DNA of 64,000 nucleotides from JAXLVB01 sp046329195 (GTDB lineage: Bacteria > Bacteroidota > Bacteroidia > Cytophagales > Spirosomataceae): assembly GCA_046329195.1 (NCBI GenBank), contig JAXLVB010000002.1, positions 2,542,001 to 2,606,000 of the forward strand, in the 5' to 3' direction. Under the pieces are notes generated by a model, which worked only from the letters and a program-made list of their open reading frames with translations, was not told where the DNA came from and made no database searches. Shown here one piece after another: positions 29,001-37,166 of this stretch. Position 1 is the stretch's first letter. The number at the start of each line of letters is the position of its first letter. The position numbers and the translations under genes were made by a program.

Positions 29001-29227
29001 TGCGTTCGTTGACTCTGGGTTATACAGTACCACAATCAATCATTAACAAGGCCAAAATTAGTAGCCTTCGTGTGTATGTAAGCGGCCAAAACTTAGCAGT
29101 TCTTACCAAATACCCTGGTCCAGACCCCGAAGTTTCTTCAAACGGAAACAGCATCGGACAAGGTGTTGACCGTAACACAGCTGGTAACGCACGTACCATC
29201 ACTATTGGAGTTAAGCTTGGTTTATAA
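26063..29227 (+). CDS. SusC/RagA-type TonB-linked outer membrane protein
   Basis: 1,054 residues. A signal peptide (LLHFVWVMLLSLQVVAQ) is followed by a CarboxypepD_reg-like domain (GKVTGDDGAGIPGVNIVISG ... DGTYRLSVPTG), the SusC TonB-box region EVVVIGYGTQTRRDATGSIG, a plug domain (RIRGTNSISLSSYPLVVVDG, AAATAIYGSRAANGVVFITTKRG) and a long beta-barrel ending in an aromatic-poor strand (TITIGVKLGL). SusC proteins form the outer membrane channel under a SusD lid and import glycans or peptides using TonB energy. The SusD partner starts 20 bp later. No sensor or sigma factor lies next to it, so substrate and control cannot be read from context. Confidence 0.97.
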   Translation: MHKKTLLHFVWVMLLSLQVVAQERIVTGKVTGDDGAGIPGVNIVISGTYKGANTAADGTYRLSVPTGNVVLIFSSVGYVKQEVTVGPRSVVDVQLKGDAKVLSEVVVIGYGTQTRRDATGSIGTVKGATIAQMPIQSFESGLAGRTAGVQITVPNGVLNTPPVFRIRGTNSISLSSYPLVVVDGVPVPTGDFSSTNAAGNALASINPNDIESMDVAKDAAATAIYGSRAANGVVFITTKRGTPGKVKINYDGWVGFTNTYRIPEMMGASDYLTFKTKAVANNPSASAVKFTQTNDANGKPIDTKWADQVYRQGFSHSHNLNVSGGNENTNYYFSTGYTAQQGVIRKNDFNRVNALFNIDSKLSKIFTVGGKLSFSNERNLAAASSGSLSGEAFNTAGLGRLAIVLPSIISPYNNDGTYNLNGSAIGSAANISGIASLSYYNPTAILNLNRSNSETNHMQGNAYAQLKPFSWLTLKSTYGIDYLLVDNDLFWSPVTGDGFSYGGYATNSYGKYKTTLWTNTAQADYSFNDTHNFSLLIGQEQQRRTSRGFGLNRQTLSDPAYTEIQAGWVSNNASGLVYGENYLISGFGRLNYNYKNKYFLSANGRQDEYSGLGEKKGIFWGASAGWEISQEPFWTSAHLDHVFSSFKIRGSYGKVGNIGGIGDYTPYSTYGSGLYGGASTLAFSSVGNPNLRWETSKKTDIGFQFGILNERISGEVAYYKNDIDNLILYVSQAPSTGLPSNPPQNVGTMYNKGLEVSLNARVINTKSFQWTSNFNITFNKNEVTSLAPGLNVIQTGTSGSETVNQTAPGYALGYLWVIRTAGVDPSTGKRIFVNSEGKNVYYQFYAPAGTYNYSFTPDGKTPYTNATKGGSAITQANDAVMYANVIPKQYGGWDNNFRFMNFDLGVMLTYQLGYYVYYGTNAGLHDQRWWNNATDVLTDAWQQEGDTGKKYAKPVFNDNVSNGSAMPLDINVFKGDFLKLRSLTLGYTVPQSIINKAKISSLRVYVSGQNLAVLTKYPGPDPEVSSNGNSIGQGVDRNTAGNARTITIGVKLGL

Positions 29228-29247
29228 CCATTAAATGAAGAGAGATT

Positions 29248-30729
29248 ATGAACAAAAAAATAAAATTTTCTGCGCTGTTTAGTCTAATGGCATTAGGATT
29301 TAGCTCATGCGACCGAGATTTACTGAATCCGATTCCACAAACCTCTATTACAGTTGAAACTTCTTTCAGCACAGCAAGCCGGGTAGATGCTCAACGCTTG
29401 TCCATGTATGAAGCCATCAAAGCAGGTGGTTTTTATGGAGGTCGTTTTGTCGTGTATGGCGACATTCGTGGTGAAGAATTTATCAACGAAACTTCAAATC
29501 TGATTACAGGCTCAGACATTTGGTCGTTAAACCCTACCAACAGTACAACAGGGGTATCAGGTTTGTGGAGTGCTGTTTATTTGGCTATCAACAAAGCCAA
29601 TATTTTTATTGATGGTATGAATGCCGGCGGGGCCACTGTTGTAGGTGCCGATGCCGCTGCTAAGTACATTGCCGAAGCAAAGGTGATTCGTGCGTTGTGT
29701 TACTATAGTCTATTGCAGCATTATGCTCGCCCTTATGCAGATGGCAACGGAAGTAAACTTGGCGTGCCGCTTCGGTTGAAGGGCATTGCAGGAGCTGGTG
29801 AATCAAACCTAGCTAGAAGCACCGTAGCGGAAGTGTATGCTCAAATCTTGAAAGATTTGAACGAAGCCGAAACAGCCCTTCCGTTGAGCTACACCGCTGC
29901 TGGTCAAAACACGACTCGAATTCACCGCAATACAGCCATTGCTCTGAAAACTCGGGTGTATCTTAGCATGCAAAACTACGCAAGTGTGATTACTGAGGCG
30001 AACAAGATTGTCACAGCAACAGCACCTTTCACGGCTACAAGTGGTGTGGCTCATGCGTTGCAATCAGACATCACTACAGTGTTTACTAACTACACCACTA
30101 CCGAGTCTATCTTCTCGATGCCAATGACTACTACAGCCGGCGACTATCCAGGCACTCAAAACCAATTGGCGTATTACTACACGCCTGGTTCGGGTACTGT
30201 AGCAGGTGGTGTTGGAAACGGTGAGTTTTCGTTGAATCCAAATGGAATCATTGCCGAAACTTCTTGGAAAGCAACAGATAAGAGAAGAACATTTGTGAAA
30301 GCAGGTACAGCAGCTGGCTCAAAAAGTTGGTTGTTCAAGTACAAAACAGGTAGCCCTTATACAGATTACGTACCTGTGATGCGCTATTCAGAAGTGTTGT
30401 TGAACTTGGCCGAAGCGAAAGTTCGTAGTAGTAACACCGTTGATGCACAAGCAGTAGCGTTATTGAACGCCGTTCGTAACCGTTCGGATGCGTCAGTAAC
30501 TTACACCACAGCCAGCTTTGCCGATGCAACTGCTCTGTTGAATGCAATTATGTTGGAGCGTCGTATCGAGTTTTTGGGAGAAGGGCTTCGTAACAACGAC
30601 TTGATGCGTTTGTTGCAGACCATTCCAGCCAAAGGGTCTATCTTAGCCAAAGCACCTACCGAAAACGGCTACATTTGGCCTATCTCGGCATCAGAATTAG
30701 CCCTAAACACCTTGGCAGTAGATAACTAA
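29248..30729 (+). CDS. SusD/RagB family nutrient-binding outer membrane lipoprotein
   Basis: 493 residues. The lipobox is in SLMALGFSSCDRDLLNP, with the +1 Cys at residue 20. N-terminal SusD features are NPIPQTSITVETSF and GLWSAVYLAINKANIFIDGM, with TPR-like helices (AEAKVIRALCYYSLLQHYA). The C-terminal part holds PVMRYSEVLLNLAEAKVRS and IMLERRIEFLGEGLRNNDLMR, both SusD hallmarks. It binds the ligand at the cell surface and docks on the SusC channel encoded just upstream. A terminator follows at 30743-30777, so the operon has two genes. Confidence 0.97.
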   Translation: MNKKIKFSALFSLMALGFSSCDRDLLNPIPQTSITVETSFSTASRVDAQRLSMYEAIKAGGFYGGRFVVYGDIRGEEFINETSNLITGSDIWSLNPTNSTTGVSGLWSAVYLAINKANIFIDGMNAGGATVVGADAAAKYIAEAKVIRALCYYSLLQHYARPYADGNGSKLGVPLRLKGIAGAGESNLARSTVAEVYAQILKDLNEAETALPLSYTAAGQNTTRIHRNTAIALKTRVYLSMQNYASVITEANKIVTATAPFTATSGVAHALQSDITTVFTNYTTTESIFSMPMTTTAGDYPGTQNQLAYYYTPGSGTVAGGVGNGEFSLNPNGIIAETSWKATDKRRTFVKAGTAAGSKSWLFKYKTGSPYTDYVPVMRYSEVLLNLAEAKVRSSNTVDAQAVALLNAVRNRSDASVTYTTASFADATALLNAIMLERRIEFLGEGLRNNDLMRLLQTIPAKGSILAKAPTENGYIWPISASELALNTLAVDN

Positions 30730-30742
30730 GCCATTCTTCTTC

Positions 30743-30777
30743 AAAAAGGCTACTCTTTTGCAAGAGTAGCCTTTTTT
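30743..30777 (+). terminator. Rho-independent terminator of the susCD operon
   Basis: Stem AAAAGGCTACTCTT / AAGAGTAGCCTTTT with a 4-nt loop and T6, 14 bp past the SusD stop. Confidence 0.92.
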
Positions 30778-30822
30778 GTTTAAAAACACCTATCTCTCAG
30801 GTTGTATTAACACTTATCTATT

Positions 30823-32331
30823 TCACAACCCCAAGGGCTGCTTGGTTTGATTGAGCAGCATGACAATCCCGGGTCCTTTGTACCAACGAGTATCTAACTG
30901 CGCAGGCGATGGTATGGGCGAAAGCGGATGACTACCCAGGGCGATGTCAATGTCACCGTCGCCATCAATATCGGCAGCATCCATTTCGAGCCAGCGCCCC
31001 AGCGAACCGATGTTGAGGTGCTTAGGCTTAAAATCACCCTCTTGATTTTCAAAATAAACAAATCCTTCTTCGTGCTTTGCGTTGGGGTTCAAGAAAAAAG
31101 CAATGGAGGCTAAGTCTAAGTCTCCATCGTTGTCAAAATCTCGTGCAAAGGCTTTGTACGCTCCATTAACCGGAAAGAAATACGATTGTTTGAGTTGATT
31201 ATCTCCTTGGTTTTCAAAGATATAAACTCCATGATAGGACTTAAATACGATTGAATAATCGGCGTTGTCGCCACAAGTATAAAGAATATCTTGCTTGCCG
31301 TCGTGGTTAAAATCAGCCAGTTCAAAATAGCTGGAACCATAGACTGGCGGGAATCGTAGGAGTACTTTTTCTTCAAAAGTGAGGTTACCCTTATTCAGAT
31401 ACACCACGATTCGTTCATCTCCTTGAGCGAACAACGTTACCAAATCAGGCAATTTATCCCCGTTCCAGTCAGTGGCTACCGTGCGAATAGCGCCAGGAGT
31501 GGCCGACAGTACCTTTTCAACATAAGCTCCTTTGGCACCACGAGTCCAGACCGAAAATTGCCCCTCGGCATAACCAAATTGGCAGGTGACTAACTCCTCT
31601 TGCGCATCGTTATTGAGGTCAATGGCTAAGGTTTGGGTTGGGCGATATAACCCGCCTAATAACTGCTGCGTTTGCCCTGTGGCGGGGTTCATGAGGGTAA
31701 CTTTGCCCTTGCGCTGCTTGGTTACTTTTACGGTTTCGCCAATATGCGTAGCCAACCACACTTCGCCATTAAGGGCTTGCATATCGCAAATCGCCAACGA
31801 ATCGTTCAGACTCTTTGAAGGCGTATTGGGCATGAGTGTCCAAAACGTACGGTAAATTTCGTCATACGTGTAGAGGCAATGCCGCAAGGGGTCAATCTTT
31901 ACACAGGTAAGATTAGGCACTTTTTCGCCTTTGACGGGTACTGGTTGCGGAACAAAAAGCCCCTCAAAAGGCTCGATTTCGTCGTTGCGACTGTTTTCAG
32001 CTAAAGCGTCAGGGGCTTTTTCCAAATAGAACTGCTTGATTTTGAGCCATTCGGCTTGTGGTATCAGTTGCGTGGGTGCCAATACCGACAAATCGGTTTC
32101 GTCTGATGCTTTAGCATTGGGGATTTCACTTTTTATCCCCGCCAAAATACCCATCTGAGGCAGTACTGTGCGTTCCCATACTTTTTTAGGTAATAAATCG
32201 GGGCTGGGGTAAAGGTGGCAGCTTCCACAATAGGTCTGTGCCACTTTCTCTCGTTCGTCGGTTTGAGTTTGGCAACTCCACAGCTCAACCAAACCGATAG
32301 ATACAACACAAAAAGCTAACAAAAATCGCAT
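30823..32331 (-). CDS. FG-GAP/VCBS repeat lipoprotein with a c-type haem motif
   Basis: 502 residues from the ATG at 32331; the longer frame start at 32466 would precede the lipoprotein signal. The signal MRFLLAFCVVSIGLVELWSC has a lipobox-like end with Cys20. Soon after comes YCGSCHLYPSP, a CxxCH haem-c attachment site. The rest is a seven-bladed FG-GAP propeller with calcium-type loops: DLNNDAQEELVTC, DWNGDKLPDLV, DFNHDGKQDILYT, DFDNDGDLDLASI and DIDGDGDIDIAL. The fold suggests an outer-membrane or periplasmic electron-carrying or binding protein. It lies 89 bp past the ABC transporter stop on the same strand. Confidence 0.87.
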   Translation of the reverse strand: MRFLLAFCVVSIGLVELWSCQTQTDEREKVAQTYCGSCHLYPSPDLLPKKVWERTVLPQMGILAGIKSEIPNAKASDETDLSVLAPTQLIPQAEWLKIKQFYLEKAPDALAENSRNDEIEPFEGLFVPQPVPVKGEKVPNLTCVKIDPLRHCLYTYDEIYRTFWTLMPNTPSKSLNDSLAICDMQALNGEVWLATHIGETVKVTKQRKGKVTLMNPATGQTQQLLGGLYRPTQTLAIDLNNDAQEELVTCQFGYAEGQFSVWTRGAKGAYVEKVLSATPGAIRTVATDWNGDKLPDLVTLFAQGDERIVVYLNKGNLTFEEKVLLRFPPVYGSSYFELADFNHDGKQDILYTCGDNADYSIVFKSYHGVYIFENQGDNQLKQSYFFPVNGAYKAFARDFDNDGDLDLASIAFFLNPNAKHEEGFVYFENQEGDFKPKHLNIGSLGRWLEMDAADIDGDGDIDIALGSHPLSPIPSPAQLDTRWYKGPGIVMLLNQTKQPLGL

Positions 32332-32420
32332 GTTAAGAATAAGTAATTCACCGATTTGATTCAAGTATTTAACAGGGGCATCATCGTTAATTCCTGAGTG
32401 CCATTCACCACAAAAGTGAA

Positions 32421-34178
32421 TTAGTACATAGCCAATTCTTTGCGCTCGCCAATTTGCTGGCGCCACATGGCATAATACAGTCCCTTTTCGAGCAACAACT
32501 CCTCATGACGACCCACCTCTACGATACTTCCTCGTTCTAATACATAAATTCGGTCGGCGTGCATGATGGTGCTGAGGCGGTGGGCAATCATCACCGTGAT
32601 GTAGTCACCATTGGCCGTCACTTGTTTTACGGTATTGGTGATGTCTTCTTCAGTTAGTGAGTCGAGGGCAGAGGTAGCTTCGTCGAATACAAAAATCTGA
32701 GGATTTCGGATGAGCGCTCTGGCAATGGAAAGGCGCTGTTTTTCGCCCCCCGAAATCTTGATACCACCTTCGCCAATGACCGTATCGAGGCCGTTTTCGG
32801 CTCTTTTTAAGAGGTTCTGACAAGATGCCATGTTCAGGGCTGTCAAAATCTGCTCCTCCGTAGCTTTTGGGTTCACAAACAAAAGGTTTTCTTTGATTGT
32901 ACCCGAAAACAGTTGCGTGTCTTGGGTGACGAACCCGATTTGTGAGCGCAACTCTTCTTTTGAAATAGCCTCGGCAGGTAAGCCGTTGTAGTAAATCGTT
33001 CCGTCGGAGGTTTTGTAGAGTCCCACCAGCAGTTTGACCAACGTAGTTTTGCCCGAACCCGATGGCCCCACAAAGGCGATAGTCTCGCCTTTTTTGACCG
33101 TAAAACTAACGTCAGATAACGCAGCGGTTAAGGCAGTTAGGTGCTTAAAGCTCACCTCTTCAAAGCGTAACTCTTGTACTTTTCCTAATTGCTGAGGCAC
33201 TTCGGGCGTTACTTCAATAGGGGTTTGAAGTAATTTTTGAAAATTGTTGAGTGAGGCTTCGGCTTCTCGGTACGACAAAATTACGTTGCCGATTTCTTGC
33301 AAAGGACCAAACACAAAAAAGGAATAAAATTGCAAGGTAAGTAACTGACCTACTGTGATTTCATTGTGAAAAACCAAATAAAACAGAATGAACAAAATCA
33401 CCTGGCGGAGAAAGTTGACAAAGGTGCCTTGAATAAAACCAATGCTACGAATATCTCGAACTTTTTTAAGTTCTAACTGTAAGATTTTGAGCGTGTTCGT
33501 ATTCAATCGGTTGATTTCTTGCTCTGTCAGGCCAAGGCTTTTGATGAGTTCGATGTTTCGTAACGACTCGGTGGTAGTCCCTGCCAAGGCGGTTGTCTCG
33601 CTCACAATGGTTTTCTGAATTACTTTAATTTTTCGGCTCAGCACTCTTGTTAGCGTAGCCAGCCCAAAAGCTCCTACAAAGTACACCAACACCAGCCAAA
33701 ACTTAACGTTTATGGCATATATCACCAGAAAAACAATACCTACCAAAGATGCAAACGCCACATTGATAAACGACGAAATGAACTTCTCGGTATCGGTACG
33801 TACTTTCTGAAGAATCGAAAGCGTTTCGCCACTGCGTTGGTCTTCAAATTGCTGATAGGGGAGTTGTAGCGTGTGCTTCAACCCATCAGTGAACACGTTG
33901 GCTCCGAATTGCTGAATCACCAGATTGACCACGTAATCTTGAAGAGTCTTGGCAATACGACTTACCATTGCCACGCCAATAATAGCCAAGAGTAATTTGC
34001 CTACTCCATTGATGAACTCTGTTTCGGTGTAGTCATTGGGTCGGCGAGCAAACGTATCAATAAGTTTCCCGAAAAAGTAAGGATCTAATAGCGAAAAGGT
34101 CTGATTAACAGCCGCTAAGCCCAAGGCCAACACCACTTGCCAACGATAGCGACTGAGGTAATGTAACAGTATCTTCAT
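32421..34178 (-). CDS. ABC transporter, fused permease and ATP-binding domain
   Basis: 585 residues. The N-terminal half has six membrane segments of an exporter-type transmembrane domain (WQVVLALGLAAVNQTFSLLD, FWLVLVYFVGAFGLATLTRV, ILFILFYLVFHNEITVGQLL). The C-terminal half is the ATPase: Walker A GPSGSGKTTLVKLL, Q-loop IGFVTQDTQLFSG, signature ISGGEKQRLSIARAL, Walker B IFVFDEATSALDS and the H-switch IAHRLST. It probably works as a homodimer exporting lipid or a small molecule. It lies downstream of the ChaN gene with a palindrome (34251-34283) between. Confidence 0.95.
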   Translation of the reverse strand: MKILLHYLSRYRWQVVLALGLAAVNQTFSLLDPYFFGKLIDTFARRPNDYTETEFINGVGKLLLAIIGVAMVSRIAKTLQDYVVNLVIQQFGANVFTDGLKHTLQLPYQQFEDQRSGETLSILQKVRTDTEKFISSFINVAFASLVGIVFLVIYAINVKFWLVLVYFVGAFGLATLTRVLSRKIKVIQKTIVSETTALAGTTTESLRNIELIKSLGLTEQEINRLNTNTLKILQLELKKVRDIRSIGFIQGTFVNFLRQVILFILFYLVFHNEITVGQLLTLQFYSFFVFGPLQEIGNVILSYREAEASLNNFQKLLQTPIEVTPEVPQQLGKVQELRFEEVSFKHLTALTAALSDVSFTVKKGETIAFVGPSGSGKTTLVKLLVGLYKTSDGTIYYNGLPAEAISKEELRSQIGFVTQDTQLFSGTIKENLLFVNPKATEEQILTALNMASCQNLLKRAENGLDTVIGEGGIKISGGEKQRLSIARALIRNPQIFVFDEATSALDSLTEEDITNTVKQVTANGDYITVMIAHRLSTIMHADRIYVLERGSIVEVGRHEELLLEKGLYYAMWRQQIGERKELAMY

Positions 34179-34250
34179 GGAATGATTAGTTTCTACACAG
34201 TAACCCCAAACGGCGGTTCATCGTTCCAATACGCTTTTGTACTGAAAAAT

Positions 34251-34283
34251 AAACGTTCCACTTTTTGAAAAAGTGGAACGTTT
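34251..34283. repeat. Dispersed palindrome, ACGTTCCACTT family, copy 4
   Basis: Perfect inverted repeat: AAACGTTCCACTTTTT and AAAAAGTGGAACGTTT around a single G. Located between the ABC transporter start and the ChaN stop, both on the minus strand. Confidence 0.85.
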
Positions 34284-34301
34284 ACGGCGAAACAAATGCC
34301 C

Positions 34302-35207
34302 TTATCTACTCACACCAGGCAGATACGTACGGGTAAGGCTTTTGGGGGTAATCAACACAAAATTAGCCATGTCGGGCTTGGCTTCCTTGGGCTGGGTTAT
34401 GTCATCTTCCGATATGTTGGTGATGGTCATTATCTTGAGGTCAGGTTTTTGTTTCTTTAGGTATGACACTATCCCGTCAAAATTATCGCTGTGGTAATGA
34501 CCATCCAGATGGAGCAACAGTTTACCTTTTTGCCAGTTTTTCAAGATAAAATAAGCCATTGTAGCATCTTTTGCCCCTTGGGCACGAGCCATGTTGGCCA
34601 GCACTTCAGGGTTCATTTTTCCCATAGAACCACCGTGCATACCGCCCATATCCATCATGTTTTTATAGCCAGGCAAACTCAAATCTACGTCAAACGGCAA
34701 GGGGGCGATGTTTTTCTTGGCATCGTCTGAAAGGTTTTCTAAGGCTTGGAGGCCGCTTTTAGAAACCAAGCTGGCGTATCGCCGAGGGATGTTGGTAGCC
34801 ACAAATGGGATTTTATTAGCCTTTGCAAACTCAACTAAGGGTTTGTAATCAGTAGCATAGTTATTCCAAATTTTGGCTTCGTCTTCTAATTGTTTGGCCG
34901 TAATTTGACCCTTCAGGTACTCATCGAGTACCAATTGGTTATCGGCTTCAAACATCTCAGCACCTATCAAAAAATCATTTTTCTTGGCGGCAAACAAATC
35001 TTTAGCCACTTCAAACTGCAACCAATGGCAGACTGGATTATCGTGTTCTTCACCAAAAAACACGACATCGGCGTCAGCGAGTTTTTTGATCATTGACTCG
35101 TACGAAACCGTTTTTTGGAGGCTTTGGTCATACAAAAGATACGCAGGTTTATCGGGTGTAAAGGCTACTAAGCCCAATACGGTTAGCAAAAACAATAGGT
35201 GTTTCAT
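34302..35207 (-). CDS. ChaN-type haem-binding/Tiki-fold protein
   Basis: 301 residues. A short hydrophobic leader (MKHLLFLLTVLGLVAF) precedes DADVVFFGEEHDNPVCHWLQ, where GEEHDN is the conserved motif of the ChaN/EreA-like fold, then LIGAEMFEADNQLVLDEYLKG and LLLHLDGHYHSDNFDGIV near the end. ChaN-like proteins bind haem, and some relatives are metallopeptidases. The Met- and His-rich stretch MMDMGGMHGGSMGKM is unusual and may bind metal. Likely periplasmic. Confidence 0.88.
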   Translation of the reverse strand: MKHLLFLLTVLGLVAFTPDKPAYLLYDQSLQKTVSYESMIKKLADADVVFFGEEHDNPVCHWLQFEVAKDLFAAKKNDFLIGAEMFEADNQLVLDEYLKGQITAKQLEDEAKIWNNYATDYKPLVEFAKANKIPFVATNIPRRYASLVSKSGLQALENLSDDAKKNIAPLPFDVDLSLPGYKNMMDMGGMHGGSMGKMNPEVLANMARAQGAKDATMAYFILKNWQKGKLLLHLDGHYHSDNFDGIVSYLKKQKPDLKIMTITNISEDDITQPKEAKPDMANFVLITPKSLTRTYLPGVSR

Positions 35208-35283
35208 GGTTGATATGTTAATGAAAAGTAAGGCAAATTACCCTAAATCGGTGTATATTTTACTAGAAATTAAGAAACTTTTC

Positions 35284-35703
35284 TCAATCCATTCGTTTCA
35301 TTCTCGAAAACGGAAATCCGTTACAGCCTTTACGTGGGTTTTGGCGGTTGGCGGGCGGTGTGGCTTCGGCAGCTTGTGGTGTAGGGGCATTGTAAGCTGT
35401 CAGACAGAAACCCCAGCGATACGGTTCCATTTTATCGAAAGTCATGTAGTCAATGCGGGTGTAAAGATGGGCATCGGTCTTATTATTGGCTCCGTTCTGA
35501 GCAATAAAATACTGCTCTTGTTGGTTCCACTTTACAATCCGATACGTGGTTTTAGGATGTTGTGTCCACACACTATCGGTGATGGTGTAGTTGATGTTGT
35601 AGTCGTCTTTGAAATGGCCTGATAAAAGAGCTGGCAATGGGGTTTGAGCCGGCGCCATTACGCTTAATAATACCATCGTACCAAACATTAAAAAAACTTT
35701 CAT
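35284..35703 (-). CDS. Hypothetical secreted protein, 139 residues
   Basis: A signal peptide (MKVFLMFGTMVLLSVMAPAQ) then a small beta-rich domain (HFKDDYNINYTITDSVWTQHP, TYRIVKWNQQEQYFIAQNG, DYMTFDKMEPYRWGFCLTAY). The tail is basic and Pro-rich. A minus-strand TAACTTTG box lies at 35726-35733. No function known; it is followed on the same strand by ChaN. Confidence 0.7.
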   Translation of the reverse strand: MKVFLMFGTMVLLSVMAPAQTPLPALLSGHFKDDYNINYTITDSVWTQHPKTTYRIVKWNQQEQYFIAQNGANNKTDAHLYTRIDYMTFDKMEPYRWGFCLTAYNAPTPQAAEATPPANRQNPRKGCNGFPFSRMKRMD

Positions 35704-35842
35704 AGCATGGATTTGAAACTAATTACAAAGTTACCTTAACAAAGGGAAAGAGCAGACCTTAGTTAGTTAGTACTTTTCCTATTTTTGTTGAATTTTACGA
35801 GCTTTCTACATCTTACTTTTAGAAGGAATATTCTTTAAAATC

Positions 35843-35923
35843 TTAGTTCAAGTTATTTATCACAATATTTAAGTCTTCTAAGATATACATTCTTATATCT
35901 GTTATTTCATTATTTATATATGC
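35843..35923 (-). pseudogene. Possible C-terminal gene remnant cut by IS copy 1
   Basis: From the IS edge the minus strand reads 26 codons (YINNEITDIRMYILEDLNIV ..., then a stop) in the low-GC style of the protease-repeat gene on the other side of the IS. It may be the true end of that gene or of another lost gene. It is out of frame by one base if joined directly to the segment at 37167. Confidence 0.3.
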
Positions 35924-36005
35924 TGTCCTACCCCCCAGAGAGCGGTGCCAAAAATAAGTAGAGAAATAATGGACAACAATTATTTTCACACTTAAAACAA
36001 GCACC

Positions 36006-36305
36006 ATGCGAAAGAGCAGATTCAACGAGAGCCAGCGCAGAGCCATACTGGACAGCTACCTGAAAGGAGCCAAGACAGTAGAGGCACTGTGCGAAGAACA
36101 CCAAATAAGCCCAGCCACGTTCTACAAGTGGAAGAACGAGGCAGAGACGGAACAGCACGAGGACAAGCGCCGGCTCAAGGAACTCGAACAGGAAAACCTC
36201 CGCCTCAAAAAGATGTACGCCGAGCTGCAACTCAAGCACGAGGTGGTCAGCGAGGCGGTGGAGTTCCTAAAAAAGAAGCAGGCCCAGCAGCAAAGGTGGA
36301 ACTGA
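36006..36305 (+). CDS. IS3-family OrfA (HTH, leucine zipper), copy 1
   Basis: 99 residues. The HTH is AILDSYLKGAKTVEALCEEHQISPATFYKWKNE; a heptad region follows (RLKELEQENLRLKKMYAELQ) for multimerisation. It binds the IS ends. Frameshifting on AAAAAAG near its end would yield the OrfAB transposase. Confidence 0.93.
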   Translation: MRKSRFNESQRRAILDSYLKGAKTVEALCEEHQISPATFYKWKNEAETEQHEDKRRLKELEQENLRLKKMYAELQLKHEVVSEAVEFLKKKQAQQQRWN

Positions 36306-37150
36306 TGGGTCATGTACAGGGTAAACAGGCCGGGTTGAGCAAACGCCGCATCTGCCAGTGGCTGCGCCTGAGACGCTCGACAGCGTATGAGCAGAAAGAG
36401 CGCAAATCGACGGCCATGACCACCGATTGGGCCACCCATTGGGTGGAAAGGATGAAGCAGATTAGGCGGGAACACCCGGCATGGGGCTTCCGCCTGATGT
36501 TGGCCTACCTGAAGAACCAAGGCGAAGGAATCGGCAGGCACCGTGCATACCGGCTTTATCAGAGCGCAAGACTAAGCCTGCACAGGAACCCAAAAAAGCC
36601 CCGCATCAAGCGGGTCTTCGAGGGTTTGCTACCGCCAGAGAAAATCAACGAAGGCTGGGCGATGGACTTCCTGAGCGAGTGGGTGATGGGGGACAAACAG
36701 CAGAGCGTGCGAATCATAAACGTGGTGGACGAGTGCTCGAGAAAAGACCTCTGGGTGGAGGCAGCTGCCAGCATCACCGCCCCCAAACTGGTGGAAACCC
36801 TCGACAGGATTGGCCAAATCAGGGGTTTCCCCCGCTATGTCCGCTGCGACAACGGCCCGGAATTCATCAGCCAAGCGCTTGCTGGGTGGGCAGCGGCCAG
36901 GGGTGTTGAAATCAAGTTCATCCAACCGGGTAAGCCGACCCAGAACGGAATCATCGAACGCCTCAACGGAACGCTTCGGAAGGAGTGCCTGAACTTGAAT
37001 TGGTTCTATTCTCTCGAGGAAATCAACGACCTGTTGACAACCTGGCACAGCAACTATAATTTTCTCAGGCCACATTCCTGCTTGAAATATCAAACACCTG
37101 CTAACTTTGAAAAACTAAATCAGAATCTCTACTTTAAACTGGTACCGTAA
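36305..37150 (+). CDS. IS3-family OrfB transposase (DDE), copy 1
   Basis: 281 residues from an ATG overlapping the orfA stop (TGATG); the same frame stays open further upstream, as expected for a -1 frameshift product. The DDE residues are in WAMDFLSEW, VRCDNGPEFIS and NGIIERLNGTLRKEC, with the IS3 end motif YNFLRPHSCLKYQTPA. The catalytic core appears intact. Confidence 0.95.
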   Translation: MGHVQGKQAGLSKRRICQWLRLRRSTAYEQKERKSTAMTTDWATHWVERMKQIRREHPAWGFRLMLAYLKNQGEGIGRHRAYRLYQSARLSLHRNPKKPRIKRVFEGLLPPEKINEGWAMDFLSEWVMGDKQQSVRIINVVDECSRKDLWVEAAASITAPKLVETLDRIGQIRGFPRYVRCDNGPEFISQALAGWAAARGVEIKFIQPGKPTQNGIIERLNGTLRKECLNLNWFYSLEEINDLLTTWHSNYNFLRPHSCLKYQTPANFEKLNQNLYFKLVP

Positions 37151-37166
37151 GACAGGGGGCAGGACA

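Larger units (their letters stand above)
35924..37166 (+). mobile_element. IS3-family insertion sequence, copy 1
   Basis: 1,243 bp. The ends are TGTCCTACCCCCCAGAGAGC on the left and, inverted, TGTCCTGCCCCCTGTCTTAC on the right. It carries orfA and orfB with a -1 frameshift signal AAAAAAG at 36269-36275 (read as A AAA AAG in the orfA frame). The flanks (ATGC left, CTGT right) do not match, so this copy has no target duplication. It is otherwise nearly identical to copies 2 and 3. GC is higher than in the genes around it. Confidence 0.95.

Noticed and set aside
36122..36541. Antisense ORFs within the IS copies
   Set aside because: They repeat identically in each copy because the DNA does; they are shadows of orfA and orfB.
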